From: Ornithoclostridium faecigallinarum
GTDB taxonomy: Bacteria; Bacillota; Clostridia; Christensenellales; UBA3700
NCBI GenBank assembly: GCA_018713665.1
Contig: DVOI01000076.1
Location: 1-15,846, forward strand
DNA length: 15,846 nt
Direction of reading: 5' to 3'
The notes beneath the pieces are model-generated. The model was not told the DNA's origin, searched no databases, and saw only the letters and a list, made by a program, of their open reading frames with translations. The position numbers and the translations under genes were made by a program. Positions 1 to 6,867 of the stretch are shown one piece after another (positions within the stretch are counted from its first letter, which is position 1; each line of letters begins with the position of its first letter).

Positions 1-63
1 TTCTGTGGTACAACGACACCACGAAAGGCATAAAAAATAAGGTTTAATTCGTTATTTATTTAG

Positions 64-465
64 GTGGCAATCTTATATGGTGTTCTAACGGGGTTAGGCA
101 AAGGTGCATTCTACGAATGTAGCGGCTTGACAAGCATAACGATTCCGGACAGCGTGACAAGCATTGGCAGCAGTGCATTCTACGGCTGCACCGGCTTGAC
201 AAGCGTTACGATTCCAGACAGCGTGACAAGTATTGGGGAATTGGCATTCAAGAATTGCAGCGGTTTGACAAGCATCACGATTCCGGACAGCGTGAAAAGT
301 ATCGGCGATTTTGCGTTTTTCCGTTGCGACGATTTGACCACAATCAAATTCCAAGGTACGAAGGCACAATGGCAAGCAATCCAAAAGGATACATATTGGG
401 ATAGCTCAACCGGAGAATATGCCGTCATATGCACCGACGGTACGATAAGCAAAGCCGACGCTTGA
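64..465 (+). CDS. BspA-like leucine-rich-repeat protein fragment, probably 5'-truncated
   Basis: The 133-residue frame is built from 23-residue repeats of the BspA/LRR_5 type, each following a pattern like AFxxCxGLTSITIPDSVTSIG. They start at about residues 15, 38, 61 and 84; the last is degenerate and runs into a short tail (KAQWQAIQ, then TYWDSS and VICTDGT) of the kind that often closes such proteins. BspA-type LRR proteins are usually large, secreted and adhesive. Here there is no signal peptide, no anchor and no Shine-Dalgarno before the GTG at 64, and an in-frame TAG lies at 61-63. Residues 6-14 resemble a decayed end of a preceding repeat. I therefore read it as the 3' part of a larger gene or a remnant, not an intact gene. 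Its A+T-richer codon use differs from all the genes downstream, which suggests separate ancestry. Its own terminator follows. The repeat family is certain; expression and the start are not. Confidence 0.6.
   Translation: MAILYGVLTGLGKGAFYECSGLTSITIPDSVTSIGSSAFYGCTGLTSVTIPDSVTSIGELAFKNCSGLTSITIPDSVKSIGDFAFFRCDDLTTIKFQGTKAQWQAIQKDTYWDSSTGEYAVICTDGTISKADA
106..381 (+). repeat. Four tandem 69-bp LRR-coding units
   Basis: Units of 69 bp (23 codons) begin at 106, 175, 244 and 313, each opening with a GCA/GCG-TT(C/T) pair (Ala-Phe). The first three are close to identical at DNA level across the segment encoding LTSITIPDSV; the fourth keeps the frame but is diverged. Near-identical units in direct orientation are expected to change copy number by recombination or slippage. 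Confidence 0.85.
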
Positions 466-484
466 CGGGGCGCGCAAACGAGGG

Positions 485-513
485 AAAGCGGATCCTTATG
501 GGTCCGCTTTTTT
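485..513 (+). terminator. Intrinsic terminator after the LRR gene
   Basis: A nine-pair stem (487-495 with 500-508, one G-T wobble) closes on a TTAT loop and is followed directly by a run of T to 513. The A run at 485-487 can extend the stem into the T run. It begins 20 bases after the LRR stop codon and insulates the next transcription unit. Confidence 0.85.
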
Positions 514-618
514 GTGCGGTTTGTCGGCAGGAAGCGGCAAAATTTTTGTGGGGGAGATGTCGAAAAAGTGCGATATGTTTCGGCTTTTGTAAGTTGCGGA
601 GAAAGTTTTCGGGAAGGG

Positions 619-647
619 TTGAAAAGGGGCGGACGGTGTGATAAAAT
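619..647 (+). promoter_or_regulatory. Sigma-A-type extended -10 promoter for the 677 gene
   Basis: TTGAAA at 619-624 and TAAAAT at 642-647 are separated by exactly 17 bases, and a TG at 639-640 gives the extended -10 form (TGaTAAAAT). The start site is expected near 654, giving a leader of about 23 bases with a good Shine-Dalgarno. An in-frame ATG at 638 lies inside this promoter, so it cannot be the translation start of mRNA made from it. Confidence 0.75.
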
Positions 648-663
648 TTGGGCGAAATCTTTT

Positions 664-671
664 GAGGAGGG
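664..671 (+). promoter_or_regulatory. Ribosome binding site deciding the start at 677
   Basis: GAGGAGGG ends five bases before the ATG at 677. No comparable site precedes the longer in-frame ATG at 638, which overlaps the promoter. Confidence 0.8.
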
Positions 672-676
672 TCGAT

Positions 677-988
677 ATGACCGAAAGGCAGAACATGCGC
701 GAATTGGCGCGAAAGGCAAAGCAGAGAATGATCGCCGGATACTACGGCAAGGGTGAGCAGAGGGGTAGGCGCAGGACGCTCGAGGACAAGGTGATGCATG
801 ACAAGATTGTCGCAATCGTCGAGCAGGACGGCACGGTGACCGACGTCATCGCGCGGCTCGTCGACGGCGAGGCGTATGCGGCGGCGGACGAAGTGGAGCG
901 TCAAAGGCTTGTCTTGAACGCGGCGGCGACATATCGAAGGGTCAAGGAAGAGATTGCTCAAAAGGGGAGGATTGCGGCGGAAGTTTGA
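677..988 (+). CDS. Unrecognised small basic, helical protein (103 residues)
   Basis: I do not recognise the family. The protein has a strongly basic N-terminal third (residues 1-35, rich in Arg and Lys, with a GYYGKG turn at 21-26 and RGRRR at 29-33). A likely compact helical segment with mixed charge follows (about 36-100, including IVAIVEQDGTV and a heptad-like stretch ending YRRVKEEI). It has no signal peptide, membrane segment, cysteine pair or catalytic motif that I can name. The start at 677 is supported by a strong ribosome binding site and a promoter upstream of it. The G+C-rich codon use matches the core genes, which argues that it is a resident gene. It is monocistronic or reads through into pcrA, since no terminator lies in the 58 bases between them. 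The basic N-terminus would fit nucleic acid binding, but that is only a guess. Confidence 0.75.
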   Translation: MTERQNMRELARKAKQRMIAGYYGKGEQRGRRRTLEDKVMHDKIVAIVEQDGTVTDVIARLVDGEAYAAADEVERQRLVLNAAATYRRVKEEIAQKGRIAAEV

Positions 989-1011
989 CGTGGAGAAGGG
1001 GCGGCAAAAGA

Positions 1012-1040
1012 TTGAATTTGTCGCGCGCGTATGCTAAAAT
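1012..1040 (+). promoter_or_regulatory. Extended -10 promoter placing transcription start at the pcrA ATG
   Basis: TTGAAT at 1012-1017, a 17-base spacer and TAAAAT at 1035-1040, with TG at 1032-1033 (TGcTAAAAT). Only six bases separate the -10 box from the ATG at 1047, so transcription should begin at or within a base or two of that ATG. The TAA inside the -10 box is an in-frame stop for pcrA, ruling out an upstream start. Confidence 0.75.
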
Positions 1041-1046
1041 AGGGAT

Positions 1047-3248
1047 ATGAATTATTCCGAACTTCTCAACGAAGAACAACTCAAACCGGTGCTTGACACC
1101 GAGGGGGCGGTGCTGGTGCTCGCGGGCGCCGGCAGCGGCAAGACGAGGGTGTTGACCTATCGCATCGCCTATTTGATCGGCGAAAAGCATGTCGATCCGC
1201 ACAACATCTTGGCGATTACGTTCACCAACAAGGCGGCGAACGAGATGAAAGAGCGCGTCCAAAGCGTTACCGGCGCGTACGGCGTGTGGATTTCGACGTT
1301 TCACTCGATGTGCGCGCGCATTTTGCGCAGCGAGATTGAGGTCGACGGCGTCTATACGCGCAATTTTTCCATCTACACGGACACGGAGAGCGACCGCATA
1401 GTCACGCGCATAATCAAAGAGCTTGCGCTCGACGACGGCGAGCTCAAAAAGCTTGCGCGCTTCCACATCTCATACGCGAAGAACCACGCGTATACGCCCG
1501 ACGAGTATGCGTCCAAGATCGCCGGCGTCTCGCATTCGGAGGCAATTGCGCACATATATCGCCGCTACGAGAGGGTGCTGCGCGAGAACAACGCTCTCGA
1601 CTTTGACGACCTCTTGCTCAAGACGCTGATGCTGTTCAAGGCGCACCCCGACGTGCTGGCAAGATATGCCGAGCGCTTCCGCTACATTCACGTCGACGAA
1701 TTTCAAGACACCAACAAGATACAATTTTTGCTCGTGCGCATGCTGGCGAGCAAGCACGGCAACGTGTTTGTCGTCGGCGACGACGATCAGAGCATTTACG
1801 GCTGGCGCGGCGCGGAGGTGGGCAACATCGCCGACTTCAAAAAGCTCAATCCCGGCTGCAAACTCTACAAGCTCGAGCGCAACTATCGCTCCACGCGCAA
1901 CATCCTCGACCTCGCCAACAAGGTCATCGCCAACAACTCCGAACGCCTCGGCAAGACGCTTTGGACTGACGGCGACAAGGGCAACGCGGTCGTCTTCCGC
2001 AGTCTCTACGACGACAGGCAGGAGGCGGACTATGTCATCGGCGAGATTCTCAATTTGCGCAACGCCGGCTACCGGCTCAAAGACATCGCGATTCTCGTGC
2101 GCGTCAGCTCAATCACCAAGACGTTCGAGGACAAATTGACCCTGTACAACTTGCCTTTCCGCTTGATCGGCGGCATGAAGTTTTACGACAGGGCGGAGGT
2201 CAAAGACTTCCTCGCCTATCTCAAATGCATCGCAAATCCGCGCGACGCCGAAAGTCTCAAACGCATCATCAACGTCCCCAACCGCAAGATCGGCGAAGCG
2301 ACCGTCGCCAAGCTGGAACTCGCGTGCTCGTCGCGCGGTATGACCATGCTCGAAGGCGTGCTCGACCTGCCGTCTTTGGGGATGAGCAGCGCGCTCAACG
2401 CAAAGCTAGCGCCGTTTGCCGACCTCATGCGCGACCTTTGGGAACACAAAGGCATGCCCATAGGCGACTTCGCCGACTATGTCGACGATGCTGTCGCATT
2501 CAATCAATATTACGACTGCGACGACGAGGAGGAGGGAGCGAGGCTCGAAAACATCGCCAACCTCGTGCAATCGATCAAGGAGTTCGCCAAGGACAATCCG
2601 GACGCCGGGCTTGAGGAGTATCTGCAATCGGTGACGCTGATCTCGGACACGGACGACGTGCTCGACGACGACAAGCTCACCCTTGCGACCGTGCACGGGG
2701 TCAAGGGGCTCGAGTTCGACGTCGTGTTCATCGTCGGGCTCGAAGAGGGCATCTTCCCGACGATACGTCAAGACACGACCGCCAAGAACCTGGAAGAAGA
2801 GAGACGCATCATGTACGTCGCGGTCACGCGCGCGCGCAAACGTCTCTATCTGACATGCGCGCAGTCGCGCTTCCGCTTCGGCAGACGCGAAAATTCGCTT
2901 GCCAGCCGCTTCCTCGTCGAAGGCGGATTCGTCAACAAGCCCGAGCCGATTCCCGAACGTCAAGGCGGCCCCGTGCATTCGGTCAGGGCGGCGATGGGCA
3001 GAATAGGACTCGACATCCGCGACCTGCGCGCAAGAGGCGAGCGCAAAGAGCCGCCGGCATACGCAAAAAGACCGTCCGTCGCAAGCAAGGACATAAGCGT
3101 GTTCAAGGTCGGTATGACGGTCAAGCACAGCCGTTTCGGAGTCGGCGAGATCGTCGACATAAGCGGCGAAAACGCCAAGATCAAGTTCAAAGACCTCGGC
3201 GTAAAGATGTTCAACATGCGCCTTGCGCCGATTGAGCCGGTCAAATGA
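1047..3248 (+). CDS. pcrA: ATP-dependent 3'-5' DNA helicase PcrA/UvrD
   Basis: This 733-residue superfamily 1A helicase unwinds DNA in nucleotide excision repair, in removing stalled complexes and in rolling-circle replication. The Walker A GAGSGKT lies at 27-33, motif Ia (TFTNKAA) follows, and motif II is DEFQDTN at 217-223 (usually DEYQDTN). Motif III (GDDDQSIYGWRG), motif IV (ERNYRST), motif V (VHGVKGLEF, where most relatives have HSAKGLEF) and motif VI (MYVAVTRAR) are all present in order. The last 45 or so residues form the Tudor-like C-terminal domain (VKHSRFGVGEIVDI) known in PcrA to contact RNA polymerase. The length matches the family. The ATG at 1047 has no properly spaced Shine-Dalgarno, because its promoter ends six bases earlier; leaderless initiation is likely. 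ligA follows after 34 bases, the usual pcrA-ligA pairing in Bacillota. Confidence 0.95.
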   Translation: MNYSELLNEEQLKPVLDTEGAVLVLAGAGSGKTRVLTYRIAYLIGEKHVDPHNILAITFTNKAANEMKERVQSVTGAYGVWISTFHSMCARILRSEIEVDGVYTRNFSIYTDTESDRIVTRIIKELALDDGELKKLARFHISYAKNHAYTPDEYASKIAGVSHSEAIAHIYRRYERVLRENNALDFDDLLLKTLMLFKAHPDVLARYAERFRYIHVDEFQDTNKIQFLLVRMLASKHGNVFVVGDDDQSIYGWRGAEVGNIADFKKLNPGCKLYKLERNYRSTRNILDLANKVIANNSERLGKTLWTDGDKGNAVVFRSLYDDRQEADYVIGEILNLRNAGYRLKDIAILVRVSSITKTFEDKLTLYNLPFRLIGGMKFYDRAEVKDFLAYLKCIANPRDAESLKRIINVPNRKIGEATVAKLELACSSRGMTMLEGVLDLPSLGMSSALNAKLAPFADLMRDLWEHKGMPIGDFADYVDDAVAFNQYYDCDDEEEGARLENIANLVQSIKEFAKDNPDAGLEEYLQSVTLISDTDDVLDDDKLTLATVHGVKGLEFDVVFIVGLEEGIFPTIRQDTTAKNLEEERRIMYVAVTRARKRLYLTCAQSRFRFGRRENSLASRFLVEGGFVNKPEPIPERQGGPVHSVRAAMGRIGLDIRDLRARGERKEPPAYAKRPSVASKDISVFKVGMTVKHSRFGVGEIVDISGENAKIKFKDLGVKMFNMRLAPIEPVK

Positions 3249-3270
3249 AATTTTGGCGCCCGTGTCGATA

Positions 3271-3277
3271 AAAGGAG
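3271..3277 (+). promoter_or_regulatory. Ribosome binding site deciding the ligA start
   Basis: AAAGGAG ends five bases before ATG 3283. The frame is open back to an ATG at 3223 inside pcrA, but only 3283 has a ribosome binding site and yields a normal LigA N-terminus. Confidence 0.8.
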
Positions 3278-3282
3278 TAATT

Positions 3283-5226
3283 ATGGACGAGATGACATCG
3301 CTCAAAGACAGACTTAACAATCTTGCGTATCGCTACTATGTGCTGGACGATCCGGCGGTATCGGACGCGGAGTACGACGCGCTTTACGACAAACTGGTCG
3401 CGCTGGAAAAGAGTACCGGCGTCGTGCTTCCCGATTCGCCGACGAGGCGCGTCGGAGGCAAGCCTTTGAGCAAGTTCGAGCAGGTCCGCCACCTCGGCAG
3501 GCTGTACAGCCTCGACAAGTGCAAGACTCGCGAAGAGTTGCGCGCATGGATGGACAAATTGTGTGTCGGCGGCAAAATGCCGCGCGTCAGCGTAGAGTAC
3601 AAGTTCGACGGATTGACAATCAATTTGACGTACCGCGACGGCAAACTCGTGCAGGCGGCAACGCGCGGCGACGGCGTGACGGGCGAGGTCGTCACCGAGC
3701 AGGTCAAGACCATTCGCAGCGTGCCGCTGTCCATACCGTACAAGGGAGTGCTCGAAGTGCAGGGCGAGGGGATAATGCGGCTGTCCGCGCTTGAGGAGTA
3801 CAATTCCGACCCCACGGTCACGCCGCTCAAAAACGCGCGCAACGCCGCTGCGGGCGCGATTCGCAATCTCGACCCGGCTCAGACCGCCAAGCGCAAACTC
3901 GAGGTCGTCTGTTACAATGTCAATTATATCGAAGGCAGGCGATTTGACAGCGGCAGCGAGATGATGGCGTTTCTCAAAGAGCAAAAGTTCAAGGTCAGCG
4001 ACATGTATGTGCTCGCCGACGACGAAGAGACGGTGTTCGGCACTCTCGACAAGATTGAGAGAGTGCGCCCCACGCTCGACTTCCTCATTGACGGCGCGGT
4101 CGTCAAGGCGGACGACTTCGCGATGCGCGAGGAGTTGGGCTACACAGAGAAGTTCCCTCGCTGGGCGATGGCGTTCAAATTCGCCGCAGAGGAGATGACG
4201 ACTACGGTCAGGGACGTGATTTGGCAGGTGTCGCGCACCGGCAAACTCAATCCGCTCGCGGTGCTCGATCCCGTCGACATAGGAGGGGTCACCGTCAGCC
4301 GCGCGACGCTCAACAACATTTCGGAGATACGCCGCAAGGACGTCAGGATAGGCAGCAGGGTGTTCGTCCGCCGTTCCAACGACGTCATACCCGAGATCAC
4401 CGGGGTCGCCGAACAGCCGGAGGACGCGGTCGAGATCGAGGTGCCCACCGTCTGCCCTGCGTGCGGAAGTCCTGTCGAGGTGAGAGGCGTGTTTGCCTAT
4501 TGCACGGACAGTGAGGCGTGCGAGCCGGCGCTCGTGTCGCGCTTTTCGCACTTTGTCTGCCGCGACGCGATGGACATCGAGGGGCTTTCGGACAAGACGC
4601 TCGAGTTGCTCTATTCGGAGGGCAAGATTCGCGATTTTGCCGACCTGTATTCGCTTTCCGCCGACGATTTGACAGATCTTGAGGGGTTCAAGGACAAGAA
4701 GACGAGCAACATTCTCGCCGCAATCGCCGCGTCCAAACACACGGAATTGAAACGCTTTTTGTTCGCAATCGGCATACCGGGGATAGGCAAAAAGGCTGCG
4801 GCTCAGCTCGCCGACGCGTTCGGTACGCTCGATGCGGTCGAGAGGGCGCAAAAAGAGGAGTTGACCGCGCTCGACGACTTCGGCGAAATCATGGCGGACA
4901 ACGTGATAGGATTTTGGCGCGACCCTCGCCGCAAAGCGGAGGTGGACAGGCTGATTGCCGCCGGCATCACGTTTGAGCAAAGAGAAAAAACGGAGGGCGC
5001 GTTCAGCGGCAAGAGAGTCGTGTTGACGGGTTCGCTTCAAAGATACACTCGCTCGGAGGCGAAAAAGTTGATTGAGGAGAGGGGCGGCGAAGTTGCGGAC
5101 GGCGTGTCGGCAAAGGTCAATCTCGTCATCGCAGGCGAAGCCGCCGGAAGCAAGCTTGACAAGGCGAAAAAGCTGGGAATCGAGATCATCGACGAGACGC
5201 AATTCGTCGAGAGATTGGGCGAATGA
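3283..5226 (+). CDS. ligA: NAD-dependent DNA ligase LigA
   Basis: This 647-residue protein seals nicks in DNA with NAD+ as the adenylate donor, joining Okazaki fragments and finishing repair. Domain Ia carries the NAD-binding pattern YYVLDDP...SDAEYD (18-32). The adenylated lysine is K107 in the KFDG motif, followed by the nucleotidyltransferase and OB domains. A four-cysteine zinc site is formed by C391, C394, C407 and C413. A helix-hairpin-helix region follows (IGIPGIGKKAAAQL and on), and a BRCT domain begins near residue 573 (FSGKRVVLTGSL) and runs to the end. All domains are intact and the length is slightly below the usual 660-680. I see no promoter in the 34 bases after pcrA, so it is probably co-transcribed with it; an intrinsic terminator ends the unit. 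Confidence 0.96.
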   Translation: MDEMTSLKDRLNNLAYRYYVLDDPAVSDAEYDALYDKLVALEKSTGVVLPDSPTRRVGGKPLSKFEQVRHLGRLYSLDKCKTREELRAWMDKLCVGGKMPRVSVEYKFDGLTINLTYRDGKLVQAATRGDGVTGEVVTEQVKTIRSVPLSIPYKGVLEVQGEGIMRLSALEEYNSDPTVTPLKNARNAAAGAIRNLDPAQTAKRKLEVVCYNVNYIEGRRFDSGSEMMAFLKEQKFKVSDMYVLADDEETVFGTLDKIERVRPTLDFLIDGAVVKADDFAMREELGYTEKFPRWAMAFKFAAEEMTTTVRDVIWQVSRTGKLNPLAVLDPVDIGGVTVSRATLNNISEIRRKDVRIGSRVFVRRSNDVIPEITGVAEQPEDAVEIEVPTVCPACGSPVEVRGVFAYCTDSEACEPALVSRFSHFVCRDAMDIEGLSDKTLELLYSEGKIRDFADLYSLSADDLTDLEGFKDKKTSNILAAIAASKHTELKRFLFAIGIPGIGKKAAAQLADAFGTLDAVERAQKEELTALDDFGEIMADNVIGFWRDPRRKAEVDRLIAAGITFEQREKTEGAFSGKRVVLTGSLQRYTRSEAKKLIEERGGEVADGVSAKVNLVIAGEAAGSKLDKAKKLGIEIIDETQFVERLGE

Positions 5227-5254
5227 AAGCTGACTTCAAATGATATAATTTTGT

Positions 5255-5283
5255 GCGCGCGAAAAATTCGCGCGCTTTTTCTT
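5255..5283 (+). terminator. Intrinsic terminator after ligA
   Basis: A perfect nine-pair G+C-rich stem (5255-5263 with 5267-5275) on a three-A loop, followed by TTTTTCTT. It lies 28 bases past the ligA stop. Its T run directly touches the -35 box of the yicC promoter, so the two units abut. Confidence 0.9.
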
Positions 5284-5310
5284 GTAAAAATGCGCGCGTT
5301 GTGTTATTAT
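5282..5310 (+). promoter_or_regulatory. Extended -10 promoter of the yicC-rpe operon
   Basis: TTGTAA at 5282-5287 and TATTAT at 5305-5310 are 17 bases apart, with TG at 5302-5303 (TGtTATTAT). An overlapping TATAAT at 5310-5315 would need a 22-base spacer and is less likely. The start site is predicted near 5317, giving a very short leader of about 16 bases containing AAGGAGG. No terminator is seen in the following 10 kb of genes. Confidence 0.65.
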
Positions 5311-5320
5311 ATAATCTCGC

Positions 5321-5327
5321 AAGGAGG
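5321..5327 (+). promoter_or_regulatory. Strong ribosome binding site of yicC
   Basis: AAGGAGG is a near-full anti-Shine-Dalgarno match, five bases before ATG 5333, and sets the start of the first operon gene. Confidence 0.85.
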
Positions 5328-5332
5328 TCGCT

Positions 5333-6211
5333 ATGACGGTCAAAAGCATGACGGGCTACGGCAAGGGCGTTTACGAGAGCGATACTCTCAAGCTCGTCGT
5401 CGAGCTCAAATCGGTCAATCACAGGTTCTTGGACTTGATGATCAAGATTCCGAAGCAACTCAACTTCGCAGAGGACGGCATCCGCCGCACGCTCAAAGAG
5501 GGCGTCGGCAGAGGGCACGTCGAGGTCTATGTCAATGTCGAGGACAAGCGTTCCGAAAAAGGAGTGCTCACGCTCGACGGCGATCTTGCGAAGCAATATC
5601 TCGACGCGGCGGACGCGCTGCGCGCACTCGGCGCGGAGGGCGAGTTGACGGTCGCCGATTTGATCAAGATGAACAACATCGTCTCGTTCACGCCTTCCGA
5701 GGCGGACGAGGACGAATTGTCCGCGGCGGCGGAAGCGGCGCTCGGGGACGCAATCGCGGCGCTCGACAAGATGCGTGTGACCGAGGGCGAAAACCTCGCA
5801 AAGGATATGCTCGCAAAGCTTGACGAAATGCAAGCCGTCGTCGACAGGGTCGCCGAGTTCGCGCCCGACACTCTCAAACAGCACGCCGACAAGGTGCGCG
5901 AGAGGGTTGCGGAGTATCTCAAAGACGTCTCAATCGACGAGGGCAAGTTCCTCAACGAGATGGCGTTCTATGCCGACAAGGTCGCAATCGACGAGGAGCT
6001 GACGAGGCTCAACAGTCACATTCCGCACTTCCGTGCGATATTGACAAACGGCGGCGCGGTCGGCAAACAGCTCGACTTCGTCGTTCAGGAGATGAACAGA
6101 GAGAGCAACACAATCGGCAGCAAATGCAACGACATCCGCGTAGCCGAGTGCGTCGTGTCCCTCAAATGCACAATCGAGAAATTGCGCGAGCAAATTCAGA
6201 ATTTGGAATGA
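5333..6211 (+). CDS. yicC: YicC/YloC family endoribonuclease
   Basis: This 292-residue protein opens with the family signature MTVKSMTGYGKG and continues ELKSVNHRFLDL. The N-terminal YicC domain covers roughly residues 1-155. The C-terminal domain (former DUF1732) begins around 205 and holds the conserved run GKQLDFVVQEMNRE (from 244), NTIGSK and a closing IEKLREQIQNLE. YicC proteins of E. coli and relatives have been reported as RNases acting on small or structured RNA; the precise substrate here is unknown. The length is standard. It heads the operon, as yloC does in Bacillus, where it is followed by remA and gmk. Here remA is absent and the stop codon overlaps the gmk start as ATGA. Confidence 0.93.
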   Translation: MTVKSMTGYGKGVYESDTLKLVVELKSVNHRFLDLMIKIPKQLNFAEDGIRRTLKEGVGRGHVEVYVNVEDKRSEKGVLTLDGDLAKQYLDAADALRALGAEGELTVADLIKMNNIVSFTPSEADEDELSAAAEAALGDAIAALDKMRVTEGENLAKDMLAKLDEMQAVVDRVAEFAPDTLKQHADKVRERVAEYLKDVSIDEGKFLNEMAFYADKVAIDEELTRLNSHIPHFRAILTNGGAVGKQLDFVVQEMNRESNTIGSKCNDIRVAECVVSLKCTIEKLREQIQNLE

Positions 6212-6867
6212 AAAGGACTATGAAAGACAGAGGATTGCTGATTGTCGTGTCCGGTCCGTCGGGCGCGGGCAAGGGTACGGTGATGAGATATGTGTTCGAG
6301 AAGTGCCCCAACATGAGGTATTCGGTTTCGGTCACGACGCGCGCTCCGCGTGAGGGCGAAGTCGACGGCAGGGAATATTTTTTCCGCACGACAGAGCAGT
6401 TCATCGACATGCTTCATCACGACGAATTCCTCGAGCATCAACGCGTCTACGACAACTATTACGGCACGCCCAAGAAGTTTGTCGAAAATCTGCTCGACAA
6501 GGGCTTTGACGTGCTGCTCGAGATTGACGTCAAGGGCGCTTTGGTCGTCAAGAAGAACAGGCCCGAGACGGTGACCGTCTTCCTGTGTCCGCCCGACAAG
6601 GCGACGCTCGAGAGCAGGCTCCGCGGCAGGAGCACCGAGACGGAGGATCAGCTCAAGGTCCGTCTCGCCGCCGCGGTCGACGAGCTCAAGAGTGCGGAAA
6701 AGTACGACTATGTCGTAGTCAATCAAGACGCGCTTGTAGGCGCCGAGGAGATCGCTTCGATCATTCGCGCCGAAAAATGCAGGACGCGCAGAAAGAGTAA
6801 CAAATCGTTTTTGGAAAATTTGATATACGGAGGTAACAGCAACTATGATGATCGATCCACCGATTGA
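6208..6867 (+). CDS. gmk: Guanylate kinase
   Basis: Gmk phosphorylates GMP to GDP with ATP and feeds the GTP and (p)ppGpp pools. The 219-residue product has the P-loop GPSGAGKGT at 16-24, the GMP-binding stretch SVTTRAPREGEVDGREYFF, NYYGTP, the LEIDVKGA strand and the lid RGRSTETEDQL. The start at 6208 overlaps the yicC stop (ATGA), implying coupled translation. An in-frame ATG at 6220 is possible, but its AAAAGGA lies only two bases upstream, which is too close for a normal ribosome binding site. The tail of about 20 residues (from RRKSNK) is longer than usual and poorly conserved in appearance. It encodes the rpoZ ribosome binding site and overlaps the rpoZ start by 23 bases. Confidence 0.95.
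   Translation: MKRTMKDRGLLIVVSGPSGAGKGTVMRYVFEKCPNMRYSVSVTTRAPREGEVDGREYFFRTTEQFIDMLHHDEFLEHQRVYDNYYGTPKKFVENLLDKGFDVLLEIDVKGALVVKKNRPETVTVFLCPPDKATLESRLRGRSTETEDQLKVRLAAAVDELKSAEKYDYVVVNQDALVGAEEIASIIRAEKCRTRRKSNKSFLENLIYGGNSNYDDRSTD
6829..6833 (+). promoter_or_regulatory. Ribosome binding site of rpoZ, inside gmk
   Basis: GGAGG within the gmk 3' end, 11 bases before ATG 6845 and 14 before ATG 6848. It explains why gmk and rpoZ overlap. Confidence 0.65.

Noticed and set aside
3..47. Fourteen open codons ending at TAA 45-47 (reading LWYNDTTKGIKNKV), possibly the end of an upstream gene
   Set aside because: Too short to judge; any of the frames could be open by chance at a window edge. Sequence to the left would decide.
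106..312. Regular direct repeats considered as a possible CRISPR array
   Set aside because: Units are contiguous, 69 bp, in frame and code for LRR repeats; there are no spacers.
429..641. 70-residue plus-strand frame between the LRR gene and the next promoter
   Set aside because: It runs through the LRR end and the terminator hairpin and has no ribosome binding site.
638..676. Upstream ATG extension of the small gene
   Set aside because: It overlaps the -10 promoter element, so it would not be in the transcript; ATG 677 has the ribosome binding site.
2406..3320. 304-residue minus-strand frame opposite the pcrA end
   Set aside because: No recognisable motifs, and it covers the conserved PcrA motif V, motif VI and Tudor regions on the other strand.
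3241..5202. 653-residue open frame on the minus strand opposite ligA
   Set aside because: ligA is unambiguous in all domains. The antisense frame is Arg/His/Leu-rich without motifs, the usual mirror of G+C-biased codons, and lacks a convincing ribosome binding site.
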